Part shown: in pieces, positions 1 to 8,813 of the stretch
Layout: each line of letters begins with the position of its first letter
How positions within the stretch are numbered: position 1 is the stretch's first letter
Origin: Chloroflexi bacterium GWB2_54_36
GTDB taxonomy: Bacteria > Chloroflexota > Anaerolineae > Anaerolineales > Anaerolineaceae
Direction: 5' to 3'
Assembly (NCBI GenBank): GCA_001796355.1
Contig: MGMG01000090.1
Coordinates: 16,092 to 80,091, forward strand
Length of the DNA: 64,000 bases
The notes under the pieces: generated by a model
What the model saw: only the letters and a program-made list of their open reading frames with translations
Databases searched by the model: none
What the model was told of the DNA's origin: nothing
Position numbers and translations under genes: made by a program

Positions 1-942
1 CTGCTGTGGATGCCCTTGATCATCGCCTTGCTGGCCATTTTCGGCGTCCGCGGGGCGATGAAAAACACCACCGGGTTGATCTACGAAAAGGATTCTGCCT
101 ACAACTACATCCAGGTACTGCAGGTTGGTGAGACCCGGCTGCTGCGATTAAACGACGGCCAGGGGGTGCATTCGATTTACAACCCCACCGAATACTTCTA
201 CAACGGGCCGTGGGAGCAGGTGCTGGTCGCCCCGTTTTTTTACCCGGCGCTGGTTGAACTAGCGGACGTGCAAAGCCTGGCGATTGTTGGCCTGGCAGCC
301 GGCACCACCGCCCGACAGGCTAATCTGGTCTTTCCAAACATCCAAATGGAAGGCATCGAAATCGATCCGGACATCCTGGCAGTAGGGCGTGAATATTTTG
401 GCATGGATTTGCCCAACCTGCACGTCACCGCCCAGGATGGGCGCTGGGCGCTGGAAAATAATCCCAATCGTTTCCAGATCATCAGCGTGGATGCGTACCG
501 CCCTCCCTACATTCCCTGGCACCTTACCACGCGGGAATTTTTTGAGGTTGTGCGCGATCATTTGACCGATGACGGGGTTATGGTGATCAACGTCGGACGA
601 AGCCCGCAGGACCGCCGGCTGGTCGAAATCCTGAGCAGCACGATCCTTTCGGTTTTCCCGTCAGTCCACATCATTGACCTGCCGGATTCATTCAACTCGA
701 TCCTGTTCGCCACCGTTCAACCGACTGATGCGGAGAACCTGGTCGCGAATTTCACAGCCCTTTCGCAGCGTGCCGACACCCCACCCGTGCTGCTGCAAGC
801 CATGGTTTCAGCCATCAACAACCTGCAGCCAACGCCGGCTCAAGGATACGTCTTCACCGATGATCGGGCACCCATCGAATGGATCACCAACGACATGATC
901 TTAAATTTCTTCCTATCCGGTAATGCGGAGACGCTCCAATGA
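1..942 (+). CDS. Spermidine synthase-like / SAM-dependent methyltransferase-fold protein (5' end outside window)
   Basis: ORF open to left edge (LLW-MPLII...); motifs GLAAGTTARQ, GIEIDPDI, DGRWAL, FQIISVDAYRPPYIPWHLTTREFF typical of polyamine aminopropyltransferase-like proteins. Confidence 0.75.
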   Translation: MLWMPLIIALLAIFGVRGAMKNTTGLIYEKDSAYNYIQVLQVGETRLLRLNDGQGVHSIYNPTEYFYNGPWEQVLVAPFFYPALVELADVQSLAIVGLAAGTTARQANLVFPNIQMEGIEIDPDILAVGREYFGMDLPNLHVTAQDGRWALENNPNRFQIISVDAYRPPYIPWHLTTREFFEVVRDHLTDDGVMVINVGRSPQDRRLVEILSSTILSVFPSVHIIDLPDSFNSILFATVQPTDAENLVANFTALSQRADTPPVLLQAMVSAINNLQPTPAQGYVFTDDRAPIEWITNDMILNFFLSGNAETLQ

Positions 943-1601
943 AACTTGTTTCGAAATTTTTTCAGATTCTGATCGCAATCGCCATCCCGCTGGGGTTGAT
1001 CCTGACCGGGATGCGCACCTTTTTCATCCCACCGTTCGTCATTCTCGAATATAACATGCCGGGCTTCCCAGAAGATACCTACGGCTTCACCAAAGCTGAC
1101 CGCATCCATTGGGCTAACTTGTCGCTGAAATACCTCAACAATGACGCCGGCATAGAATTTTTAGGCGATCTGCAGTTTGCCGATGGTTCCCCGGTGTTCA
1201 ACGAACGCGAATTGAGCCACATGGTGGATGTAAAGCTATTCTTCAAGACCATGATGGCAATCTGGCTGGGTCTGGTCTTGTTCCTGGTCATTGCCGGCCT
1301 CTTGGCCTGGCGCGCCCGCTGGCTGGCCCGTTACTGGGCAGCCGTCTCTGCCGGCGGGTGGCTTACGCTTGGGCTGCTGGGGTTGATTTTGGTCACTGTT
1401 TTTCTCAACTTCAGCGCGCTCTTCACTGTATTCCATAAGGTGTTTTTCGTTGGCGACACCTGGTTATTCTATTTCTCTGACACCTTGATTCGCCTGTTCC
1501 CTATGCGGTTGTGGCAGGACCTTTTTATTGCCATCGGCGCATTTTCGATCGCCGGAGCATTGTTCCTGGCCTTCAAAGGGCACAAGTGGGCAGATCGATA
1601 G
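939..1601 (+). CDS. TIGR01906-type (DUF1461) integral membrane protein
   Basis: N-terminal TM, central YGFTKADRIHWANLSLKYLNNDAGIEFL and ELSHMVDVK motifs, then three TM segments; overlaps upstream stop by 4 nt. Confidence 0.75.
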   Translation: MKLVSKFFQILIAIAIPLGLILTGMRTFFIPPFVILEYNMPGFPEDTYGFTKADRIHWANLSLKYLNNDAGIEFLGDLQFADGSPVFNERELSHMVDVKLFFKTMMAIWLGLVLFLVIAGLLAWRARWLARYWAAVSAGGWLTLGLLGLILVTVFLNFSALFTVFHKVFFVGDTWLFYFSDTLIRLFPMRLWQDLFIAIGAFSIAGALFLAFKGHKWADR

Positions 1602-1644
1602 CAATTACATCTGGCAACAAATGTAATTTGCCCCTCACCCCCGA

Positions 1645-1703
1645 CCCCGCTCCCCGGTTTGTAGCTTGTTTTTCATTGACGGCCAACCATTCGGGGAGCG
1701 GGG
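1645..1703. repeat. 12-bp perfect inverted repeat (ccccgctccccg / cggggagcgggg)
   Basis: Arms 1645-1656 and 1692-1703. Confidence 0.7.
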
Positions 1704-1716
1704 AGTAAATGAACTT

Positions 1717-1756
1717 CGAGTGTTTTTGCACCGCCAAGGCAGTGCAAAAACACTCG
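1717..1756. repeat. 15-bp perfect inverted repeat hairpin
   Basis: cgagtgtttttgcac (1717-1731) / gtgcaaaaacactcg (1742-1756), 10-nt loop. Confidence 0.85.
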
Positions 1757-1761
1757 ATTAA

Positions 1762-1796
1762 GAAAAACCCGCCCCAAAGACTGGGGCGGGTTGGGT
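1762..1796 (-). terminator. GC-rich hairpin, probable (bidirectional) terminator
   Basis: aacccgcccc (1766-1775) / ggggcgggtt (1783-1792) between convergent genes. Confidence 0.75.
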
Positions 1797-1887
1797 CGGG
1801 TTGAAAACCTTAAGAAAAACAGGATCCGAGTAGATTAAGTTACAAGAAGCCCCTACAGTTTTAAGCGCGTCAATAAGCTGAAAAGAT

Positions 1888-3000
1888 TCAGCGGACCGCT
1901 GCCGGGTTTTCTTTGTCAACTGATGGGTCAAAGATATGGAAGTTATCCATATTGACCACCATCTGGACTTTTTCACCGATGGTGAAGCGGGTGCGCGGGT
2001 CAACGCGGGCAGTGAAATTGTTCTTGCCGCTGACCAGATACAGGAATATTTCATTGCCCATTAATTCGGTCACATCCACCGTGGCTTCGATGGGTTCAGC
2101 ATGGATGTTGGACGGAGCGAACATCGGATTGTGAATATCCTCGGGGCGAACACCCATGATCACTTCCCGCCCTTCCAGGTGAGCGTAAGTGGAAGCTTTT
2201 TCGTCGGGGATTTTTACTTTATTAATATCGGTATCGACGAACAAGCTGCCGCCATCTTTGCGGATGTGCGCTGGGAAGAAGTTCATCGACGGTGAACCAA
2301 TGAAACCAGCCACGAAGAGGTTGTTCGGGCGATCATAAAGGGATTGCGGCGTGTCTAACTGCTGCAGAATACCTTTGTTCATGACCGCGATGCGGGTCGC
2401 CATGGTCATGGCTTCCACCTGGTCGTGGGTCACGTATATGAAGGTGGTTTGCAATCCCTGGTGCAGTTTGCTGATCTGGGCGCGGGTTTGAACGCGCAGC
2501 TTGGCATCCAGGTTGGACAGCGGCTCATCGAACAGGAACACTTTCGGTTCGCGCACGATAGCCCGGCCCACAGCAACGCGCTGGCGTTGACCGCCAGACA
2601 ACTCGCGCGGTTTGCGTTTGAGCAGCATTTCGATCCCGAGGATCTCGGCAGCCGTTTGCACCCGTTTTTGGATGTCCGCTTTCGGCAGTTTACGCAGTTT
2701 GAGGCCGAACGCCATATTATCGTACACCGTCATGTGCGGATACAGCGCATAAGATTGGAACACCATGGCGATATCGCGATCCTTGGGCGGAACATCATTC
2801 ACCACGTTATTCCCAATCATGACCTTGCCGTCCGTGACCTCTTCCAGGCCTGCCAGGCAGCGCAGCGCAGTAGTCTTACCGCAGCCGGATGGACCTACCA
2901 GAACCAGAAATTCCTTATCCTCGATCTTGATGTTCAGGTCGTTGATCGCAACGAAATCCCCGAACTTTTTCCAAACATGTTCGTACGTAACACCAGCCAT
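1888..3000 (-). CDS. ABC transporter ATP-binding protein, UgpC/MsmX family (sugar importer ATPase)
   Basis: Walker A GPSGCGKTT, LSGGQRQRVAVGRAIVREP, VFLFDEPLSNLD, C-terminal MalK-like TOBE region; ATG at 3000 preceded by gggaggtttgcaag RBS (3009 is TTG). Confidence 0.93.
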   Translation of the reverse strand: MAGVTYEHVWKKFGDFVAINDLNIKIEDKEFLVLVGPSGCGKTTALRCLAGLEEVTDGKVMIGNNVVNDVPPKDRDIAMVFQSYALYPHMTVYDNMAFGLKLRKLPKADIQKRVQTAAEILGIEMLLKRKPRELSGGQRQRVAVGRAIVREPKVFLFDEPLSNLDAKLRVQTRAQISKLHQGLQTTFIYVTHDQVEAMTMATRIAVMNKGILQQLDTPQSLYDRPNNLFVAGFIGSPSMNFFPAHIRKDGGSLFVDTDINKVKIPDEKASTYAHLEGREVIMGVRPEDIHNPMFAPSNIHAEPIEATVDVTELMGNEIFLYLVSGKNNFTARVDPRTRFTIGEKVQMVVNMDNFHIFDPSVDKENPAAVR

Positions 3001-3101
3001 TTCTTGCAAACCTCCCTTCGGAATGAGTATAGTGACTTGATTATATGCAACGAATGGGAAACGTGCAAATTAATTTCTTCGCCAATTTCACAAACCGGAT
3101 A

Positions 3102-3130
3102 TTTACAGCTTAGAACACACGTGCTATAAT
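3102..3130 (+). promoter_or_regulatory. sigma70-like promoter (tttaca-N17-tataat)
   Basis: tttaca 3102-3107, tataat 3125-3130, upstream of Fpg-like gene. Confidence 0.55.
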
Positions 3131-3172
3131 CAGGTGAACAGTCTCCCCCACCCCTTTTTCCCAGAGGTCGCC

Positions 3173-3992
3173 GTGCCTGAAGTTCCGGAAATTGCTTCCC
3201 GCGCCCGTGAGTTGAACGCTGCCTTAGCCGGTAAAACCATCTCCACTGTTGAAATCTTGCAGCCCAAATGCTTGAATGCCTCCATCGAAGCATTTACCGC
3301 CGGTTTGACCGGCGCCGTGATCGAGAGCGCAGCCTACCATGGAAAGTGGATTCAGGTACACACAACGCAGGGTTGGCTGCTTGTCAACCTTGGCATGGGC
3401 GGCGAGATTTTGCTGGTCACGCGGGCGACCATGCCTGAAAAAACATACCATTGTGTTTGAATTTAGCGACGCCAGTTGCCTGTCCATCAGTTTCTGGTGG
3501 TTCGGTCACGTCCATTACGTCCCAGAAGGAGGGTTGCAGTTGCATGCCCCTACTGCAAAGTTGGGACCGAACGTGCTTGACCTTTCACTCGAAGATTTTC
3601 GTCGCCTGATTGCCCAGCAGCGAGCAGCAGTCAAGAGCTATCTGCTCGACCAGAGTCGTATTGCCGGCATCGGCAACGCTTACATTCACGACATCCTCTT
3701 TATGGCGCGCATCCATCCGCTGCGGCGTCTGGAAAGCCTTGCCCCTGCCGAGGTGGACGGATTGCATCAGGCCATCCAGGACGGGCTGCGTCCCAGCATG
3801 GCGAAAAATGGCGCGTTCTATGAGAAAGACATCTACGGGCAAAAAGGCGGCTTTGGCATGGACGAGATTCTGATTGGCTACCGCGAAAACCAGCCCTGCC
3901 CGCGCTGCCAAACGCCGATTATCAAGATTAAAACCGGCAGCACCAGCAGCTTTATCTGTCCGTCCTGCCAGGCGCTTCCTTCTACCGTTTAG
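3173..3992 (+). pseudogene. Formamidopyrimidine-DNA glycosylase / Nei-like protein, frameshifted
   Basis: GTG start gives M-PEVPEIASRARELNAAL (catalytic Pro/Glu N-terminus); frame 1 stops at 3460 and the remainder (HTIVFEFSD...WWFGHVHYVP...RIAGIGNAYIHDILFMARIHP...CPRCQTPI...FICPSCQ) continues in the +1 frame. Confidence 0.85.
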
Positions 3993-4082
3993 ATTCCGTT
4001 TTCTGATATCCCAACGACCTGAGCAACAAATCCAGGCCGGACAGCTGGGCTTTACCGGCTAACCTTTTATAATTAGGTAAAT

Positions 4083-4101
4083 ATTGACAGATTTAGTCAA
4101 T
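4083..4101. promoter_or_regulatory. Operator-like dyad ATTGAC-N7-GTCAAT
   Basis: attgacagatttagtcaat just upstream of ttgtca (4104) and tataat (4129-4134). Confidence 0.4.
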
Positions 4102-4185
4102 GGTTGTCATAAACCCGGACTTCTCCTGTATAATGGGGCACTGCCCCGGTTCGCTGGGTGCACCCTGGTCTAATAAGGAAATGGT

Positions 4186-6000
4186 ATGTCTGTCTCGCAA
4201 AATGTACTGGATTATGATTTAAAGAAATCCATCCACCCGAACCGCCTGGTGGGGCTGTGGCGCTTGATGACCGGGTTTCGCTTGAATTACCTGGGCGCCA
4301 ACCTCAGCTTGGGAATTTCCGCTTTGGCAAAAACCAGTACCTACGTGCTGCTGCGTTATTTCGTTGACCACCACCTGGTAGCGAGGGATGCTGCGGTTCC
4401 ATTGTGGGGTATCGCGCTCGGTTTTATCGGCCTGGCCGCCGTGGAAGGCTCATTCTCCTTCATGAGCGGACGGCTGGCGTCATTGACTGCCGAAGGAGTC
4501 GCCCGCCGGCTGCGCAATTACGTTTTCGACCATATTCAGCACCTGAGCTTCACTTACCACTCGAAGACTGAGACTGGCGAGCTCATCCAACGCTCCACTT
4601 CGGATGTGGATGCCCTGCGCCGTTTTTTCTCCGAGCAGGGCATCGGCATGGGACGGATTCTGTTCCTGTTCGTCATCAACTTCATCGCTATTCTGCAGCT
4701 AAACGTCAAACTGGCGTTCATCTCGATCGCGGTAATCCCGTTCGTACTGCTGGTTTCGCTTTATTTTTTCCGGAAAATATCCAAACTGTATGAAAACTAC
4801 CAAACGCAAGATGCCATTCTCTCGACCACTCTGCAGGAGAACCTGTCCGGCGTGCGGGTAGTGAAAGCTTTTGCGCGCCAGGATTATGAAATCAACAAAT
4901 TCGAGCGCGACAACTGGGAAAAATTCCTCCGCGGAAAACGGCTGATGCAAATGCACTCGCTGTTCTGGCCGATATCTGATACAGTCTGCAACATCCAGAT
5001 TGTGACCGGATTTCTGATCGGCGCTTTGATGACTATCAACGGCGAAATCACCATTGGCACGTACCTGGCGTATGCCGGGCTGATCATCTGGATCATCTTC
5101 CCGATGCGCAACCTGGGACGTCTGATTGTCCAAACCTCAACCGGCATGGTCTCGTACAATCGGGTCATGACCATGATCAAGGAAGATCGCGAACCCCTCG
5201 ACCAGGGTGATCACGCCCCCGCGGATGGTTTGCAAGGAAAAGTCGAATTCAAGGGCGTTGGTTTTGCTTACGAAGAAGGCAGTCAGGCGTTGGAAAACGT
5301 GACTTTTACTGCCCAGCCCGGACAGGTGATTGCGCTGCTTGGTTCAACCGGCTCCGGCAAGACCACGCTGGTCAACCTGCTGCCACGTTTTTACGAATAC
5401 ACCACCGGCAGCATCCTGCTGGATGGGGTTGAACTGAACCGCTACCCGCGCCGCTACCTGCGCCGCCATATCGGCATCGTCGAGCAGGAACCCTTCCTGT
5501 TTTCGCGCAGCATCCGGGAAAACATCACCTACGGCGTCGGGCGCGAAGTGCCGCAGGAAGAAATCGAAGCTGCTGCGCGTGCCGCTGCCATCCACGATGT
5601 GATTTTGAGTTTCGAAAAAGGGTACGGGACGCTGGTCGGCGAGAAAGGCGTCACCCTGTCTGGCGGGCAGAAGCAGCGCGTGGCAATTGCCCGTACTTTG
5701 CTCAAGAACCCGCGCATTCTCATCCTGGATGACTCGACCTCCTCGGTGGATACCGAAACCGAAGCTGAAATCCGCGATGCTTTGCAAAACCTGATGAAGG
5801 ACCGCACCACCTTCATCATAGCCCACCGCATCCAGAGCATCATGGACGCCGACCTCATTCTGGTCATGGACAACGGGAGCATCGTTCAATCCGGGACTCA
5901 CGCCGACCTGGTCGCGAGCGAGGGGATTTACCAGCAGATATTCAACATCCAGACGCGCATCGACGACGAACTGGAAAAGGAGATCGCCAGTGTCGGATGA
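4186..6000 (+). CDS. ABC transporter permease/ATP-binding protein (heterodimeric exporter subunit, degenerate NBD)
   Basis: N-terminal 6-TM domain; Walker [22 protein letters not shown], Walker B ILILDDSTSSVDTETE. Confidence 0.93.
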   Translation: MSVSQNVLDYDLKKSIHPNRLVGLWRLMTGFRLNYLGANLSLGISALAKTSTYVLLRYFVDHHLVARDAAVPLWGIALGFIGLAAVEGSFSFMSGRLASLTAEGVARRLRNYVFDHIQHLSFTYHSKTETGELIQRSTSDVDALRRFFSEQGIGMGRILFLFVINFIAILQLNVKLAFISIAVIPFVLLVSLYFFRKISKLYENYQTQDAILSTTLQENLSGVRVVKAFARQDYEINKFERDNWEKFLRGKRLMQMHSLFWPISDTVCNIQIVTGFLIGALMTINGEITIGTYLAYAGLIIWIIFPMRNLGRLIVQTSTGMVSYNRVMTMIKEDREPLDQGDHAPADGLQGKVEFKGVGFAYEEGSQALENVTFTAQPGQVIALLGSTGSGKTTLVNLLPRFYEYTTGSILLDGVELNRYPRRYLRRHIGIVEQEPFLFSRSIRENITYGVGREVPQEEIEAAARAAAIHDVILSFEKGYGTLVGEKGVTLSGGQKQRVAIARTLLKNPRILILDDSTSSVDTETEAEIRDALQNLMKDRTTFIIAHRIQSIMDADLILVMDNGSIVQSGTHADLVASEGIYQQIFNIQTRIDDELEKEIASVG

Positions 6001-7816
6001 ATATTTTGAAGAAGAGGAGTTCAAGGCCCAGGTCAACGGTAAAACCCTACGCCGCATCCTGGGGTTGACTCGTCCACACCTGCGCTGGGTGGTCGGATTC
6101 CTGATCGCCATCATGGTCGTATCCGGGTTAGACTCGCTCTTCACCTACCTGAGCAAATTGATTATCGATGAAGGCATCCTGGCTGGCAATAAACCGGTGC
6201 TCTACCGGCTGCTTGCCACGTACGGCGGACTGACGCTGGTGCAGGCCGCGGGCGTATTGAGTTTCGTTTTCCTGGCTGGAGTGCTCGGCGAACGGGTGCG
6301 TTACGATCTGCGTCAAAAAATGTTCAACCACCTGCAGGGGCTCTCGCTATCCTACTTTAGCCGTACCCCGGTTGGTTGGATCATGTCCCGCGTCACCTCT
6401 GATTCAGAACGAGTTGCGGAACTGGTCACCTGGGGCTTGCTGGATTCAACCTGGGCGGTCATGAATATCGTGACAGCAATGAGTTTCATGCTGTACATCA
6501 ACTGGCGCATGGCGCTCATTGTCCTGGCTGTCCTGCCAATCCTGTTCTGGATCGCATACGAATTTCGCAAGCGTATCCTGGGCGAATTCCGCAATGTGCG
6601 CAAGTTCAACTCCAAGATTACCGGCGCTTTCAATGAAAATATTACCGGCGTGCGAGTGGTCAAAGCACTGGGCCGCGAAGATGCCAATCTGAAGGATTTC
6701 AGCGTGCTGACTGGCGATATGTACCGCACCAGCTACCGCGCCGCCTGGCTGAGTGCGCTCTTTCTGCCTACTGTGCAGATCATCGCAGCCTTTGCGCTGG
6801 GCAGCATCGTCTGGTACGGCGGCGGACAGGCGCAAACCGGCGGCATGACCGTCGGCGGCATTCAGGCGTTCGTTTCCTATGTTACGTTTATGATGTGGCC
6901 AATCCAGGATCTGGCGCGCGTGTTCGCTGAAATGCAACATTCCATCGCCTCCGCTGAACGCATCTTTTCTCTAATCGACAGCGTCCCGGAAGTAAAAGAC
7001 AGTGCTGAAGCGTACGACCCGGGTACGATGAAAGGCGATGTCGAATTCGAAAACGTTACCTTCTTCTACTCGGACGGCGACGGCAAGCCGGTGCTGGAAG
7101 ATTTCTCGCTCAAAGTCAAACGCGGCGAAACCATTGCCCTGGTCGGTCCAACTGGCGGCGGGAAATCCACCATCGTCAACCTGGTTTGCCGCTTCTATGA
7201 ACCCAAGCAGGGGCGCATCAAAATAGGCGGCAAGGATTACACGCGCTATTCGCTACATGCCATCCAGTCGCGCATTGGAATGGTGCTGCAAACCCCGCAC
7301 CTGTTCTCAGGTTCGATTCGGGAGAACATCCGCTACGGCAAGCTGACCGCTACCGATGCGGAAGTCGAAAATGCCGCTAAAATGGCCGGGGCGAGCGATT
7401 TTATCGCCCGCTTCCCCAAAGGCTACGATGAAAATGTGGGCGAAGGCGGTAATCTGCTCTCGGTCGGGCAAAAACAGCTCATTTCGCTGGCGCGCGCTGT
7501 GCTGGCTGACCCGGAAATTTTCATTATGGACGAAGCCACCTCGTCAGTCGACACATTAACGGAAGCCTTGATTCAGCGCGGCATGGATACCATGATGGAA
7601 GGCCGTACCAGTTTTGTGATTGCCCACCGGCTTTCGACCATCAAGCGCGCCGACCGGATTCTGGTCATCGAAGACGGGCGCGTGGCTGAAACCGGTACCC
7701 ATTACGACCTGTTACGTAACCGGGGTAAATATTACCAGTTGTACACCACCCAGTTCCGCCACCAGATGGAACAGGCGCTCGACCTCTTTAACCAAGAAAT
7801 CACGCAAGGTATCTGA
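5990..7816 (+). CDS. ABC transporter permease/ATP-binding protein (heterodimeric exporter subunit, catalytic NBD)
   Basis: Walker A GPTGGGKST, signature LSVGQKQLISLARAVL, Walker B IFIMDEATSSVD; overlaps upstream gene. Confidence 0.93.
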   Translation: MSDEYFEEEEFKAQVNGKTLRRILGLTRPHLRWVVGFLIAIMVVSGLDSLFTYLSKLIIDEGILAGNKPVLYRLLATYGGLTLVQAAGVLSFVFLAGVLGERVRYDLRQKMFNHLQGLSLSYFSRTPVGWIMSRVTSDSERVAELVTWGLLDSTWAVMNIVTAMSFMLYINWRMALIVLAVLPILFWIAYEFRKRILGEFRNVRKFNSKITGAFNENITGVRVVKALGREDANLKDFSVLTGDMYRTSYRAAWLSALFLPTVQIIAAFALGSIVWYGGGQAQTGGMTVGGIQAFVSYVTFMMWPIQDLARVFAEMQHSIASAERIFSLIDSVPEVKDSAEAYDPGTMKGDVEFENVTFFYSDGDGKPVLEDFSLKVKRGETIALVGPTGGGKSTIVNLVCRFYEPKQGRIKIGGKDYTRYSLHAIQSRIGMVLQTPHLFSGSIRENIRYGKLTATDAEVENAAKMAGASDFIARFPKGYDENVGEGGNLLSVGQKQLISLARAVLADPEIFIMDEATSSVDTLTEALIQRGMDTMMEGRTSFVIAHRLSTIKRADRILVIEDGRVAETGTHYDLLRNRGKYYQLYTTQFRHQMEQALDLFNQEITQGI

Positions 7817-7819
7817 CCC

Positions 7820-8746
7820 ATGTTTAATGACCCTGATTGGTATAAATCCATCCTGGACGACCTGGCCGAGGGCTTGTACGTCACGGACGACAAGCGTCAA
7901 ATTCTGTATTGGAATCGCGCTGCAGAAAAACTTACCGGCTTCGATGCTGCTCGCGTGATCGGCAGTTATTGTTACGATAATATTTTGATGCACATTGATG
8001 AACAGGGAACCTCTCTGTGCCATACGCTTTGCCCTCTGGCAAAAACCATCCTCGATGGCGAAATCCGCACCGATCGTGTTTTTCTCCACCACGCGGATGG
8101 TCATCGCGTGCCGGTCGTGGTGCGCATCAACCCCATCTACAACGAGCAGCGGGAAATTGTCGGGGCTACCGAAATGTTCAGCAATGATTCGACGGCCCTC
8201 TCCGCTCTGGAACGGATCAATGAATTGGAAAAGACTGCGTATCTCGATCCGCTGACAGAGGTGGGCAATCGCCGATACGCTGAAACTACCCTGGTGAAAT
8301 GCCTGGCGGAATCCAGCCAGAACCACACGTCGTACGGGGTACTTTTCCTGGACGTCGATCTTTTCAAACCTGTCAACGACACCTACGGACACTTGATCGG
8401 TGACCGGGTGCTGCGCATGGTAGCCAAAACTTTGCAGCACAATCTATATGCCGAAGATTTCGTCGGCCGCTGGGGCGGAGATGAATTTTTAGTCATCCTG
8501 CATAATGTGGAAGCAGACAAGTTGACCTCGGTCGCCGATAAATTACGCATTTTAGTCGCCACATCCCAACTGATGCTGGGTGAGGTGAATGTCAAAACGA
8601 CTGTATCGATCGACGGGACATCGGTTTCTGATGATGACAGCGTCGATACACTGCTGACCCGTATTGACCAGGCACTGTATGCGGCCAAATCTGCCGGGCG
8701 CGATCAAACTCGCATGGTTTTCTCTGATAGGAAAATCAAAGGATAA
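7820..8746 (+). CDS. PAS-GGDEF diguanylate cyclase
   Basis: PAS (LDDLAEGLYVTDDKRQILYWNRAAEKLTGF...), GGDEF domain with DPLTEVGNRRY and RWGGDEFLVIL. Confidence 0.93.
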   Translation: MFNDPDWYKSILDDLAEGLYVTDDKRQILYWNRAAEKLTGFDAARVIGSYCYDNILMHIDEQGTSLCHTLCPLAKTILDGEIRTDRVFLHHADGHRVPVVVRINPIYNEQREIVGATEMFSNDSTALSALERINELEKTAYLDPLTEVGNRRYAETTLVKCLAESSQNHTSYGVLFLDVDLFKPVNDTYGHLIGDRVLRMVAKTLQHNLYAEDFVGRWGGDEFLVILHNVEADKLTSVADKLRILVATSQLMLGEVNVKTTVSIDGTSVSDDDSVDTLLTRIDQALYAAKSAGRDQTRMVFSDRKIKG

Positions 8747-8759
8747 TCTTGTAATAAGA

Positions 8760-8788
8760 ACTCCCGCGAAGATCAGTATCGCGGGAGT
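8760..8788. terminator. Bidirectional hairpin terminator
   Basis: actcccgcga / tcgcgggagt between convergent genes. Confidence 0.75.
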
Positions 8789-8813
8789 CTGTTATCTGAA
8801 ATTACATCGCGAG

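Noticed and set aside
2425-3129. 234-aa plus-strand ORF over the UgpC/MsmX ATPase
   Set aside because: Antisense to a canonical ABC ATPase; no domain features.
5344-6144. 266-aa minus-strand ORF across the exporter NBD junction
   Set aside because: Antisense to two overlapping ABC exporter genes; composition typical of shadow ORFs.
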